DNA of 64,000 nt from G965276765 sp965276825 (GTDB lineage: Bacteria > Actinomycetota > Acidimicrobiia > Acidimicrobiales > Palsa-688), in the NCBI GenBank assembly GCA_965276825.1, contig OZ255630.1:186001-250000 (forward strand), given 5' to 3'. Both the position numbers and the translations under genes were made by a program. The notes under the pieces were generated by a model. It ran no database searches and was not told where the DNA came from. It saw nothing but the letters and a program-made list of their open reading frames with translations. Below are positions 1 to 8,180 of the stretch, in pieces. The stretch's first letter is position 1, and each line of letters begins with the position of its first letter.

Positions 1-1
1 C

Positions 2-328
2 GACCGGCTGCTCACCGTCAAGCGCCTCGAGCAGCTGACCTTCCCCCGCGGCAACGGGCCCGCACGCGTCGACTGGGTCGACTACCTGGCCACCATCTCC
101 CACACCGACGTGGCCGCCTTCGCCCAGGACGCGCTGGCCAGCGCCCACGCCGGTGCGGCCGTCTGGCTGGTGTGGAGTCCCAGCTACACGGGCTTCGGGA
201 GCCGCTGCGCCGACCTGCAGACCTGGCTCGACTTCGACCAGGGCAGCGCGGGGACGACCGTGGTCCACCTCGACGGCGCCTACGAGCGCGAGATGCTCAC
301 CCGCTACCCGGTCGGTGGGGCGCCGTAG
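2..328 (+). CDS. C-terminal fragment of an unidentified protein
   Basis: The reading frame is open from the left edge of the window to a TAG at 326-328, so only the last 108 residues are visible. The fragment is soluble-looking, with alternating beta/alpha character, and ends after the motif LTRYPVGGAP. No family can be assigned from this piece. A following gene for an amine-oxidase-like flavoprotein often accompanies polyprenol-dependent glycosyltransferases in actinobacteria. A C-terminal domain of such a membrane glycosyltransferase is therefore one possibility, but this is only inference from context. The frame shows the strong third-position GC bias of its neighbours, which supports real coding. 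Confidence 0.6.
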   Translation, partial: DRLLTVKRLEQLTFPRGNGPARVDWVDYLATISHTDVAAFAQDALASAHAGAAVWLVWSPSYTGFGSRCADLQTWLDFDQGSAGTTVVHLDGAYEREMLTRYPVGGAP

Positions 329-453
329 CCCACCCGGGGAGGGGCGTCTGGCCGTTGCGGCGCCAGCCTGCGAGACTGTCCCGTCCGATCGAGACGGGCG
401 CCGGGCCCGGAACCCGGATGCCGCGCCGGCCCGAACGGCCACCCGACATTCCG

Positions 454-528
454 ACCCACCGATCTCCGGCACACCGATTTCCGAGACACCGATTTCCGAC
501 ACACCGTTTTCCGACATGCTGGTTCCGA
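454..528. repeat. 15-bp tandem repeat upstream of the flavoprotein gene
   Basis: Four clear units of 15 bp (454-468, 469-483, 484-498, 499-513) plus a degenerate fifth share the core CACCGATTTCCG. The array sits in the 222-bp gap between the truncated first gene and the flavoprotein gene and is noticeably less GC-rich than its surroundings. The phase is exact, and no spacer sequences are present. Its role is unknown. Confidence 0.85.
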
Positions 529-550
529 GACCATTGAGGAGCAACGCTTC

Positions 551-2068
551 GTGAGTGCCACCGACGGGGTCGAGGGTGACGTCGTCATCATCGGCGCGGG
601 TCCTGCGGGTCTGACGGCGGCCTACGAGCTGGGCCGGCAGGGCCGTCGCAGCGTCGTGTTGGAGGGTGACGACATCGTGGGCGGCATCTCGAGGACCGTG
701 GAGCGCGACGGGTGGCGCTTCGACATCGGGGGGCACCGGTTCTTCACCAAGGTGGCGCGGGTGGAGTCGTTCTGGCACGAGATCCTGCCGGACGAGGATT
801 TCATGCTGCGGCCGCGCAAGAGCCGGATCTTCTACCGGGGCAAGTTCTACGACTATCCGCTGAAGGCGTCGAACGCGCTCGGCAACCTGGGCGTGATCGA
901 GGCGTTGCGGTGCGTGCTCTCCTATGTGGGGACGCGTCTGCGGCCACCCAAGGACCAGACCAATTTCGAGGGGTGGGTGGCAGCCCGGTTCGGGTGGCGG
1001 CTGTACGGCCATTTCTTCAAGACCTACACGGAGAAGATCTGGGGTCATCCGGGTTCGGAGATGCAGGCGGACTGGGCGGCGCAGCGGATCAAGAACCTGT
1101 CGTTGGCGTCGGCCATCTTCAACGCCTTGCTGCCGAAGCGCAACCAGAAGGACATCACGTCGCTGATCGAGGAGTTCGAGTACCCCAAGCTCGGGCCCGG
1201 GATGATGTGGGAGCGGTGCGCGGCGAAGGTGGAGGCGGCGGGGACCAAGATCCACTTCTCGACGCCGGTGGAGCGGATCCGTCGGGACGGGCGAGGTGCG
1301 GTGGAGGTGGTGGCGACCTCGGAGGGAGCGACCACGTCGTATCCGGCGTCGGCGGTGATCTCGTCGATGCCGCTGTCGTCGCTGGTGCTGGCCATGGACC
1401 CACCCGCTCCCGAGGCGGTGCGCGCCGCGGCGGAGGATCTGTCCTACCGCGACTTCCTGACGGTGGCGCTGGTCGTGCCGGCGTCCGCGGTGCCGTGGGA
1501 CGACAACTGGATCTACATCCACGATCCGTCGGTGAAGACCATGCGGATCCAGAACTTCGGGTCGTGGTCGCCGTACCTGGTCAAGGACGGCCGCAACGTG
1601 CTGGGCCTGGAGTACACGGTGGTGCAGGGCGACGAGTCGTGGAGCTCGACCGACGAGGCCCTGGTGGAGTTGGGCAAGCTCGAGTTGCAACGTCTCGGGC
1701 TGGTCGACCCGTCGCAGGTGGAGGCGGGCTACGTGGTGCGGATGCCCAAGGCATATCCGTATTACGACGCCGACTACCACCGCAACGTGGAGGCCATCCG
1801 GACGTGGCTGGAGGCCGAGGTGTCCAACGTGCACCCGGTCGGGCGCAACGGCATGCACCGGTACAACAACGCCGATCACTCGATGCTGACGGCGATGCTG
1901 ACCGTGGAGAACCTGCTGGGCGCCGACCACGACGTGTGGACCGTGAACGTCGAAGAGGAGTACCACGAGACGGGCGGGGCCCGCCCGGCCGGCGGTGGCA
2001 CCGGCCGCGACGCGCCCATCCTTCCCAAGCGGACCTCAGGAAACTCGGGGAGCTCAGGGACCGCGTAG
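551..2068 (+). CDS. FAD-dependent amine-oxidase-like / UDP-galactopyranose-mutase-like protein
   Basis: This is a 505-residue flavoprotein. A Rossmann dinucleotide-binding motif (GAGPAGLTAAYELG, about residues 16-29) is followed by the amine-oxidase type GGISRTVERDGWRFDIGGHRFF stretch at 44-65, which contacts the FAD. The overall pattern matches NAD(P)-binding amino-oxidase proteins related to protoporphyrinogen oxidase and UDP-galactopyranose mutase. In actinobacteria these often sit beside cell-envelope glycosyltransferases, so a role in nucleotide-sugar or envelope metabolism is plausible; the substrate is unknown. The GTG start is supported by GAGGAG ten bases upstream. The last 30 residues are Gly/Ser/Pro-rich and look disordered. 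Confidence 0.85.
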   Translation: MSATDGVEGDVVIIGAGPAGLTAAYELGRQGRRSVVLEGDDIVGGISRTVERDGWRFDIGGHRFFTKVARVESFWHEILPDEDFMLRPRKSRIFYRGKFYDYPLKASNALGNLGVIEALRCVLSYVGTRLRPPKDQTNFEGWVAARFGWRLYGHFFKTYTEKIWGHPGSEMQADWAAQRIKNLSLASAIFNALLPKRNQKDITSLIEEFEYPKLGPGMMWERCAAKVEAAGTKIHFSTPVERIRRDGRGAVEVVATSEGATTSYPASAVISSMPLSSLVLAMDPPAPEAVRAAAEDLSYRDFLTVALVVPASAVPWDDNWIYIHDPSVKTMRIQNFGSWSPYLVKDGRNVLGLEYTVVQGDESWSSTDEALVELGKLELQRLGLVDPSQVEAGYVVRMPKAYPYYDADYHRNVEAIRTWLEAEVSNVHPVGRNGMHRYNNADHSMLTAMLTVENLLGADHDVWTVNVEEEYHETGGARPAGGGTGRDAPILPKRTSGNSGSSGTA

Positions 2069-2546
2069 GCCCGAGGCGGGACCGGAGCTGGCCTTCCTGA
2101 GCGCGGTGGCCGCGCTCCCCACCACCGGAATCCGGCGCGACCGCCGGGGCGGCAGTCGGCGCCGCCTTGGTCGGCGCGATGGTGGGAGCGGCGGCGGTAG
2201 CGACAGTGGTGGTGGTTGGCGCGGGGGTGGTGGGAGCGGTCGGCCCCCGCTCGTCCCGTGGTGGCCACTGCGGACGCCTTCCTGGCGACGCTGGTCGACC
2301 AGGGCGCGCTGAGCGTGGAGGGGGAGGTGCTGGGTCATGGTGGTGATCCTTCGTGGGGGCGGGTACCGGGACCCGGTCGTTGGGGTCCGGTGGTGGGACG
2401 GGTCGTTGGGGCCCGGTCGTTGGGGCCCGGTGGTGGCCCGATCGTTGGGGCCCGGTGGTGGGTCGGGTCGTTGGGCCCGGTGGTGGCCCGATCGCCATCT
2501 CGGGACGCTTCGCCCGAGTAATTCGGGTGTTGCGTCCCCAGGTCCG

Positions 2547-2686
2547 GCACGGTCGGGCGTGACGATGCGCGGTCGGGCGTGTCCCAGCGCGGTCGGGTGT
2601 GTCGCCGCGCGGTCAGGCGTGCCGCCGCGCGGTCAGGCGTGCCGCAGCGCGGTCAGGTGCGTCGCAGCGCGGTCAGCCGTGACGAA
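2547..2686. repeat. 20-bp tandem repeat, seven units
   Basis: Seven consecutive 20-bp units start at 2547 and run in exact phase. Consensus is GCGCGGTCRGGCGTGNCGCM, with variation mostly at positions 9 and 16-20. An eighth, diverged start (GCGCGAGCCG) follows at 2687. It resembles a minisatellite and not a CRISPR array, because no unique spacers separate the units. Confidence 0.9.
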
Positions 2687-2749
2687 GCGCGAGCCGACGC
2701 GGGTGTCCGGAGCCCGGTCCGGAGTGCGACCGCACGCGCGGTCAGGACC

Positions 2750-2905
2750 TCAGGGAGACGGTGAGGTCGGGACGCCGGGGCGATCGGGAGCGGCGCGGCG
2801 GTCGTGGTCGATGGGCACGGGCGCCTCCTCTCCGGCTCGTGGGTGGGCGACGACGATCAGTGTGACGCCGAGCGCGTCGACCGTCCAACGAATATCGGCC
2901 ATCAT
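2750..2905 (-). CDS. possible small protein (51 aa), weak
   Basis: An ATG at 2905 opens a 51-codon frame ending with TGA at 2750-2752. The first 20 residues (MMADIRWTVDALGVTLIVVA) have good codon-position bias and look like a small alpha/beta or membrane-edge segment. The remainder is Pro/Arg-rich. It would be divergent from the zinc-ribbon gene that starts at 2956. No Shine-Dalgarno sequence or close -10 hexamer is visible, so this could be chance in GC-rich DNA. Confidence 0.25.
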   Translation of the reverse strand: MMADIRWTVDALGVTLIVVAHPRAGEEAPVPIDHDRRAAPDRPGVPTSPSP

Positions 2906-2955
2906 GGGGCGCCGCCGGACCAGGTGGCCCGCCCACCCCGAGGTGTTCGCCCTCC

Positions 2956-4305
2956 ATGAGCAAGATGTGGTTCTGCCGCAACTGCGGGTACGAGGTGCCA
3001 GGTCGAGGCCGGTGCCACCGCTGTCGAGCTCGGCTCACCGAGTCGCCGCTCGCCGAGTTGGCGCCGGGCGACGACGACGACGAGGTCGGCTACCGGATCG
3101 CGGACTGGAGCGACGCCTCCCGGGTCGACCTGATCGTCGGACTGATCGAGGCCAACGTGGTCCACCGCTTCGAGGACGACGAGCTCGTCGTGAAGGTCGA
3201 CGACGAGGCGCGGACCGACGAGCTGATCGACCAGGTGACCTCGCACGTGGTGGCGGACGCCGACGGGGAGATCGGGGAGGAGGCGGTCGACCCGGCGCTG
3301 GCCGCCGACCTGGTGGCGCTGGCCGACGCCTCGCGCCGGCTGGTGGCCGACCCGACCGACATGGACGCCGACGCGGACGCGTCGAGCGCCGCCGCGGCGG
3401 TCTTCGTCCACGACCAGCATCCCCTCACCGACGACGCCACGTGGGCGGCCGTCGGCCGGGTCACCCGGCGCCTGACCGGCGCGCTGGCCTCCGACGAGGC
3501 CATGGACGAGGAGATCACCACGCAGGCGGCCATCCTCGTCAAGCTGGTCGGGCCGATGACCGGGGGGCGCGAGCCTGGCGTCGAGCTGGTCGGGCCGATG
3601 ACCGAGGGGCGCGAGCGCGGCGTCGAGCTGGTCGGGCCGATGACCGGGGGGCGCGAGCCCGGTGTCGAGCCGGCCGACGCCCAGCGCGAGCGGGCCGACA
3701 CCGGGGCTGTCGGGACCGCCGACGAGGACGACGGTGGGGGCCGCGGGGGCGAGCGGGGGAACGCGACGGGAGACGACGACGCCCCGGCTGGTGCTGCGCC
3801 CGGGGAGCCGCACGACGTGGTGGCGGGACCCGTCGAGCGGCGACCCGGTGCGGGCACGTCGGTCTACGAGCTGCCGGAGTGGCAGCCCGAGCAGCGGGCG
3901 GAGCTGAGCGTCCTGCTCGACCGCGCCGGCGTGCACCACGAGTGGGAGGGGGGCGACCTGGCCGTCGCAGTGGCCGACGAGGACGCCGTCGAGGCCCTCT
4001 TCGACGAGGTGGAGGGGGTGGTCGCCGACGAGGACGACGAGGCCAGGTACCGGGCGCTCGAGGCGCTGTTCGCAGCATCCGGTCGGGTCGTCGGCGACCC
4101 GGCCAACCGGTCCCGCAGGACCGAGCTGGTGCGGGCCGTGGCCGACGTCGAGGGCCCGACTCCGCTCGGCGTGGACGACGCCCGCTGGCTGTCGATCCGC
4201 AACCGGGCGAGGAGCCTGGCCGAGCTGATCGACGCCGATGCCGCCAACGAGGCGGTGCGCGACGGGGCCGCCACCCTCAGGGACGACCTGCGCGCCCTGG
4301 TGTGA
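2956..4305 (+). CDS. unrecognised zinc-ribbon protein with internally duplicated module
   Basis: I do not recognise this 449-residue protein as a named family. It opens with a zinc ribbon (Cys7, Cys10, Cys20, Cys23). A module follows at about 46-95 (Y-x-I-x-x-W, an amphipathic helix, then a D-E-L-x-V-x-V-x-D-E strand) with a helical tail to about 198. A second copy lies at about 302-355 with its own helical tail to the C-terminus. Between them are three copies of a 14-residue repeat (LVGPMTGGREPGVE) and an acidic Gly/Asp-rich linker. The protein is very acidic apart from the ribbon and has no membrane segments. The ATG follows GAGGTG 12 bases upstream. Adapter or regulatory roles are possible, but the function is unknown. 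Confidence 0.8.
   Translation: MSKMWFCRNCGYEVPGRGRCHRCRARLTESPLAELAPGDDDDEVGYRIADWSDASRVDLIVGLIEANVVHRFEDDELVVKVDDEARTDELIDQVTSHVVADADGEIGEEAVDPALAADLVALADASRRLVADPTDMDADADASSAAAAVFVHDQHPLTDDATWAAVGRVTRRLTGALASDEAMDEEITTQAAILVKLVGPMTGGREPGVELVGPMTEGRERGVELVGPMTGGREPGVEPADAQRERADTGAVGTADEDDGGGRGGERGNATGDDDAPAGAAPGEPHDVVAGPVERRPGAGTSVYELPEWQPEQRAELSVLLDRAGVHHEWEGGDLAVAVADEDAVEALFDEVEGVVADEDDEARYRALEALFAASGRVVGDPANRSRRTELVRAVADVEGPTPLGVDDARWLSIRNRARSLAELIDADAANEAVRDGAATLRDDLRALV
3544..3669 (+). repeat. 42-bp in-frame tandem repeat, three units
   Basis: Three 42-bp units (3544-3585, 3586-3627, 3628-3669) each encode 14 residues, LVGPMTGGREPGVE or the variant with EGRERG. They form part of the linker between the two modules of the zinc-ribbon protein. 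The reading frame is preserved. Confidence 0.9.
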
Positions 4306-4381
4306 GCACGGAATGCGAACCGGCCGGCAGAAGCGCGAAGTGCGAACCGGCCGGCTGAGCACGGAATGCGAACCGGCCGGC
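4303..4381. repeat. 26/27-bp tandem repeat starting at a stop codon
   Basis: Three units (4303-4328, 4329-4355, 4356-4381) share the core TGCGAACCGGCCGGC. The first unit begins with the TGA stop of the preceding gene, and the third is identical to the first. The array fills most of the gap before the hydrolase gene, and ATGs inside the repeat units are poor start candidates for that reason. Confidence 0.9.
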
Positions 4382-4407
4382 AGAGCAGCTTGCTCATGGG
4401 CGGCCCG

Positions 4408-4974
4408 ATGAGCACACGCCTGCCACGCGGTCTGCTGCTGGCGCCCGGCGCCGGGGCGGATTCGGCGCAACCGGCGCTGGTCGCCATCGACGGGGCGGTC
4501 ACCGCGACGGGTGTGACCGTCGTGCGCATGGACTTTCCCTACCGCCTGGCCGGCCGGCGGGCGCCGGACAGGGCGCCGGTGCTCGTGGCGGCGGTGCGGG
4601 AGCAGGCGGAGCGGCTCCGGCCCACGGTCGACGAGCTGGTCATGGGCGGCCGGTCGATGGGCGGGCGAATGTGCTCGGTGGCCGTCGCCGACGGCTGCGA
4701 GGCGGCCGCGCTGGTGCTGGTCAGCTATCCGCTCCACCCGCCGGGGCGCCCGGAGAAGGCGAGGACCGCCCACCTCCCGCGCCTCGACGTGCCCTGCCTG
4801 TTCGTGTCGGGCACGAGGGACGCCTTCGGGAGCCCGGCGGAGCTCGAGGCGGCCGTCGAGGCCGTCCCCGGACCGGTCACGGTGCGCTGGGTCGACGGCG
4901 GCGACCACGGTCTGCGCCGTCGCGACGACGAGGTGGCCCGGCTCGTCGCCGGCTGGATGGCCGCGCTTTCGTAG
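4408..4974 (+). CDS. alpha/beta hydrolase, KANL3/Tex30-like (dienelactone-hydrolase fold)
   Basis: This predicted cytosolic alpha/beta hydrolase of 188 residues has a nucleophile elbow (GGRSMGGRM, Ser near residue 76), an acid candidate in the SGTRDAFG segment and a histidine in GGDHGL near the C-terminus. Length and motif spacing fit the short KANL3/Tex30 branch of the family, whose substrates are mostly unknown. In-frame ATGs also occur at 4396 and at 4366. The latter lies inside the tandem repeat, and the MSTRLPRG start at 4408 fits the family best. No strong ribosome-binding site decides between 4396 and 4408. It is convergent with the transporter gene downstream. Confidence 0.8.
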   Translation: MSTRLPRGLLLAPGAGADSAQPALVAIDGAVTATGVTVVRMDFPYRLAGRRAPDRAPVLVAAVREQAERLRPTVDELVMGGRSMGGRMCSVAVADGCEAAALVLVSYPLHPPGRPEKARTAHLPRLDVPCLFVSGTRDAFGSPAELEAAVEAVPGPVTVRWVDGGDHGLRRRDDEVARLVAGWMAALS

Positions 4975-5107
4975 GGCCTGGAGGTAGCCGATGCGGGCGG
5001 GCGTGGGCCGCTGGCACCGTTGCAGGAGGGTCGACGGGCAGCACCTCGCCGAGGGGTCGCCGCACGGGTGCCGGTGGAGCGCCGGGTGGGGCGACGAGCA
5101 CGGCCGC

Positions 5108-6772
5108 TCAGCGTGCCGGCGAGGGCGGCGGCGCAGGGGGTGGGGGCGCAGGGGACGGGGGCGCAGGGGACGGAGGACCCTGGGGGACCGGGGGAGGGTC
5201 GGGGACCGGCTCGGGGGCGAGCTCCTCGAGGCGACGCCCCGCCGTCTCCGGGTAAGCCCGCAGGACCAGGACGATCAGGGCGACGGGCGCGACGGCGAGC
5301 ACGGCGAGGGCCGGTCCGATGGACCCGATGGCTCCTGAGAGCAGGCCGGTCGCGGCCAGGCCGATGAGGCCGCCTGCCGCCCCGAGCACGGTGAGCACGC
5401 CGCCGGTCCTGCCCCGCCAGCCCCCGGCGAACAGCTCGGCGCCGTACACGCCGAGTGCGGGCACGACGGCGTAGGCGCAGAGGCTGGCCGCGGCCATGAG
5501 GACGTAGAGGCTCGGGCCGCGCGTCAGGTACTCGGCCAGGGTGGTGGCGGTGCCAGCGGCCAGGGCGACGGCGGCGACGGGCCTGCGCCCGTGGGTGTCG
5601 GCCAGGCGGCCGCCGACCAGGCTCCCGAGGCCGCCGACGGTGCCGGTCACCTGCTCGGCCAGGGCGATGCGTGTCGCCGACCAGTGCCGCTCGGTCCGCA
5701 GGTACTGGTTCTGCAGCTGGCCGGACGGGGCGTCGAAGAGGGCGAAGAGCAGGGCGCCGACGCCGAGGAGGAGCAGGCGCCTCCTCGCCGTCGGACCGAG
5801 GGGGCCCCGCCTCCCGGCCGCCCCGGCGGGGCCGGCGATCCACCCAGATCCCTCCGGCAGGTGGCGCCCGACGACGATGGCGGCGGGCACCGTGAGAGCC
5901 CCGACGGCGAACAGCCAGCGCCATGCGGTCGCGCCGGCGTCGGCGACGGGCAGCACCGCGAGCACCACCCCGCCACCGAGGCCGAAGCTCATGGTGACGA
6001 GGGCGACGGCCCAGGCCCGGGATCCCGGTGGCATCTCCTCGACGGCGAGCACGCCGAGGAGCACGTCGGCGGCGGTGACGAGGGATGCGGCGATCACCTG
6101 GGCGGCGGTCAGCACGGCGAGCGACGGGCTGGCGGCGGCGGCCGCGGTGACGACCCCAGCCGCCGCGGTGCAGCCGATGACGATGGCCCGACGGCCTCGC
6201 CGGTCGGCCCGGCCGAGCAGCATTAGGGCGAGGACGGCGTTGGCCTGCACCACGCCGAGCGCCACGCCCTGCCCGGCGCTCCCGACGCCGAACTCCCTGC
6301 CCGCATAGGTCATCACCGTCGGCAGGAGGTCACCGAGGTAGCCCTCGAGGGCGCTGAAGGCGCACAGGGCGGCGAGGGTCACCGCGGCGCGATGGGACAG
6401 CCGGGCGGGGGGCGCCCACCACGGCCGGGGGGCGGGCACGCCGATGCGTCCGAGGTGGTGCCGGAGGAGCGGGGCGAAGACCCACGAGACGTAGGGCAGA
6501 CCGACGGTCAGGTCGACGGTCTGGGTGACCCGCACCCCACCCGCCGGATCGGGGGACAGCTCGACGGTGCGCCGGTAGCGGGCGAGGGGGCCGTCGGCCT
6601 GCACGAAGACGTGCCCGGTGGCCTCGGGGTGGCGGTCGACGCCGTCGCCGACCACGGGGTGGCGGTCGATGCCCTCGCCGACCACGGGGGCACGGTCGGC
6701 CCGCTCGGCGACCACGCCGGTCCTCGGCGCCAGCAGCCCGGCGACGTCGGCATCGGCGAGGGTCGCCGACAC
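5108..6772 (-). CDS. MFS transporter with an N-terminal cytoplasmic extension
   Basis: The 554-residue protein is a major facilitator superfamily permease: from about residue 130 on it has roughly twelve hydrophobic segments and MFS-type loops (GRADRRGRR and GGRLADTHGRRP). The first 130 residues are hydrophilic. They include a short internal repeat (VVGEGIDRHP/VVGDGVDRHP) and a section at 57-105 that reads like strands of a START/polyketide-cyclase fold; this resemblance is only suggestive. The C-terminal 30 residues are a proline-rich tail. The substrate cannot be predicted. The start is a GTG at 6772; a later start would remove part of the extension, whose length is therefore uncertain. It lies downstream of the M20 peptidase gene on the same strand, separated by a 17-bp tandem repeat. 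Confidence 0.8.
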   Translation of the reverse strand: MSATLADADVAGLLAPRTGVVAERADRAPVVGEGIDRHPVVGDGVDRHPEATGHVFVQADGPLARYRRTVELSPDPAGGVRVTQTVDLTVGLPYVSWVFAPLLRHHLGRIGVPAPRPWWAPPARLSHRAAVTLAALCAFSALEGYLGDLLPTVMTYAGREFGVGSAGQGVALGVVQANAVLALMLLGRADRRGRRAIVIGCTAAAGVVTAAAAASPSLAVLTAAQVIAASLVTAADVLLGVLAVEEMPPGSRAWAVALVTMSFGLGGGVVLAVLPVADAGATAWRWLFAVGALTVPAAIVVGRHLPEGSGWIAGPAGAAGRRGPLGPTARRRLLLLGVGALLFALFDAPSGQLQNQYLRTERHWSATRIALAEQVTGTVGGLGSLVGGRLADTHGRRPVAAVALAAGTATTLAEYLTRGPSLYVLMAAASLCAYAVVPALGVYGAELFAGGWRGRTGGVLTVLGAAGGLIGLAATGLLSGAIGSIGPALAVLAVAPVALIVLVLRAYPETAGRRLEELAPEPVPDPPPVPQGPPSPAPPSPAPPPPAPPPSPAR

Positions 6773-6839
6773 GGTGCGTCTCAGGGCCGGATCCCGTCCG
6801 GGGTCGCCCGTGGCGCGGCGGCCGCGACAATCAGGACGC

Positions 6840-6940
6840 CACGCCGATCAGTCCGCCACACGGATCACTCCGCCACACCGATCACTCCGCCACACCGATC
6901 ACTCCGCCACGCCGATCAGTCCGCCGCCTCGATCAGTCCG
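6840..6940. repeat. 17-bp tandem repeat between MFS and M20 genes
   Basis: Six units of 17 bp start at 6840, 6857, 6874, 6891, 6908 and 6925. The consensus is CACACCGATCACTCCGC. The last, degenerate unit runs into the stop codon of the M20 peptidase gene (6933-6935). There are no spacers, so it is not a CRISPR array. Confidence 0.9.
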
Positions 6941-8090
6941 TGGTCGCCATCAGGTGGGCGTAGGCGGCCACCGCGTCGCCCAGCTGGTCGAGCGCGACCC
7001 ACTCGTTGTTGGTGTGGGCCTGGTCGACCTCGCCGGGCCCGCAGACGACCGTCGGGATCCCCGCCTGGTTGCGCACGAAGCGGGCGTCGGTGGTGAAGGT
7101 CATGCCGATGGTCCGCGCCGCCGCGCCCGTGCCGGCCTCGACGGCCCGGCCGACCTGGGCCACCCACGGGTGGTCGGCGCCGAGCTCGGACGCCTCGCCG
7201 AAGACCAGCACGTCGAGGTCGTAGCGCAGCCCGTCGACGCCGGCGGCGTCGATCCGGGCCCGCAGCTCGGCGGTGGTCGACTCCTGCGTCGCGCCCGGCA
7301 GCACCCTGCGGTCGACGCCGAGGCGGCACGACTCGGCGACGGTGTTGATCCCGCTGCCGCCGACGATGGTGCCGACGTTGGCCGACGGGCGGCCGAGGAG
7401 GGGATGGTCGTCGCCTCCGAAGTCGGCGGCGTGCAGCGCGAGGGCGACCGCGGCGGCGTGGGCGATGGCCGAGGTGCCCTCCGCCGGCCGGCTTCCGTGG
7501 CCGGGGACGCCGTGCACGGTCACGTGGGACTGCATCAGCCCGCGCTCGGCGATGCACAGCCCGAGGCCGGTCGGCTCGGGGACCAGGCAGGCGTCGCCGC
7601 GGATCAGGCCGGCATCGAGCAGGGCGGCCGTCCCGAGCGCCCCGCCGACCTCCTCGTCGGCGACGAGGTGGAACACGACGTCCCACGCCCGGCTCACGCC
7701 GGCGGCGTCGAGCAGGTCGAGCGCGCAGATGGCCGCGGCCACGCCACCCTTCATGTCCGCGCTGCCGCGCCCGTACAGGCGGCCGTCGATCACCTGGGGG
7801 TCGAACGGGTCGGTGTCCCACTGGTCCTCGCGGACGGGGACCACGTCGAGGTGCCCGTTGACGATCAGGGTCGGGCGGTCGCCCGGCCCGTCGGGGTGGG
7901 GGAGCTCGGCGACGAGCGACAGGCGGCCGGGCTCGGGCTCGATCTCGGTCCACGTCGGCTGGCGCGCCGCGAGGGCGTCGCGCACCACGCCGGCGATCTC
8001 GCGCTCCCTGCCGGGCGGGTTGCGGGTGTCGACGGCGACGAGCGCCGAGGTCAGCCCGACCACTGAATCCATGTCCACGAGATCACGCAC
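6933..8090 (-). CDS. M20 family metallopeptidase (ArgE/DapE/CPG2-like)
   Basis: This is a zinc-dependent amidohydrolase/peptidase of 385 residues with the family signatures: GHLDVVP (His80, Asp82), GRGSADMKGG (Asp112 bridging the metals), DEEVGG (Glu146 as general base, Glu147 as ligand) and a late TNNEW histidine region. Members cleave acylated amino acids, succinyl-diaminopimelate or dipeptides, and the exact substrate cannot be read from sequence. The GTG at 8090 is chosen because a TAGGCT hexamer (8102-8097) lies six bases before it, the arrangement expected for a leaderless transcript. An internal ATG at 8072 is an alternative. The gene is divergent from meaB, with 57 bp between it and the short upstream frame of meaB. 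Confidence 0.9.
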   Translation of the reverse strand: MRDLVDMDSVVGLTSALVAVDTRNPPGREREIAGVVRDALAARQPTWTEIEPEPGRLSLVAELPHPDGPGDRPTLIVNGHLDVVPVREDQWDTDPFDPQVIDGRLYGRGSADMKGGVAAAICALDLLDAAGVSRAWDVVFHLVADEEVGGALGTAALLDAGLIRGDACLVPEPTGLGLCIAERGLMQSHVTVHGVPGHGSRPAEGTSAIAHAAAVALALHAADFGGDDHPLLGRPSANVGTIVGGSGINTVAESCRLGVDRRVLPGATQESTTAELRARIDAAGVDGLRYDLDVLVFGEASELGADHPWVAQVGRAVEAGTGAAARTIGMTFTTDARFVRNQAGIPTVVCGPGEVDQAHTNNEWVALDQLGDAVAAYAHLMATTD

Positions 8091-8096
8091 CCGCGC

Positions 8097-8147
8097 AGCC
8101 TACGGGGGTCAGGAGCCGGGGCCGACCTGCGGGCATACTGTCCGGTC
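8097..8147. promoter_or_regulatory. divergent -10 elements for the M20 and meaB genes
   Basis: TAGGCT (8102-8097, minus strand) precedes the M20 GTG by six bases. TACTGT (8136-8141, plus strand) precedes a GTG at 8148 by six bases. Both fit an actinobacterial TANNNT -10 with transcription starting at the start codon. On the plus side the first codon would open a ten-codon upstream frame and not meaB itself. Clear -35 elements are not obvious. Confidence 0.55.
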
Positions 8148-8180
8148 GTGAGCAGCTGCCCGGCGTGCCCGAGTGCGTAG
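8148..8180 (+). CDS. possible leaderless upstream ORF (VSSCPACPSA) overlapping meaB start
   Basis: The GTG at 8148 opens a ten-codon frame, VSSCPACPSA, ending with TAG at 8178-8180. It overlaps the meaB start (8173) in a different frame. The preceding TACTGT hexamer predicts that transcripts begin at this GTG. Two cysteine codons in a leaderless micro-ORF recall the cysteine-responsive leader ORFs described in mycobacteria, but the cysteines here are not consecutive. It could also be a coincidence, or mark an incorrectly assigned transcription start. Confidence 0.35.
   Translation: MSSCPACPSA

Larger units (their letters stand above)
2069..2955. other. 887-bp repeat-rich gap with no confident gene
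   Basis: No convincing gene lies here. Frames are open on both strands, but they encode low-complexity Pro/Thr/Gly-rich or Arg-rich sequence. About 2130-2240 read on the minus strand is Pro/Thr/Ala-rich, resembling a decayed secreted-protein linker. Bases 2370-2500 hold irregular reiterations of the core CGTTGGGGCCCGGTGGTGG. Bases 2547-2686 are a clean 20-bp tandem array, annotated separately. A 51-codon frame at 2750-2905 on the minus strand is a weak gene candidate. Confidence 0.6.

Noticed and set aside
2902..4908. Long minus-strand frame across the zinc-ribbon and hydrolase genes
   Set aside because: The product is low-complexity and lacks motifs, while both plus-strand genes have clear motifs and codon bias.
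6840..6940. Regular short repeats resembling a CRISPR array
   Set aside because: Units are contiguous 17-bp repeats without unique spacers, and no cas genes are present.
8148..8180. A frameshift at the start of meaB that would join the upstream GTG frame to the gene
   Set aside because: MeaB has its full N-terminus from 8173 without the extra ten codons, so no missing sequence needs a frameshift.
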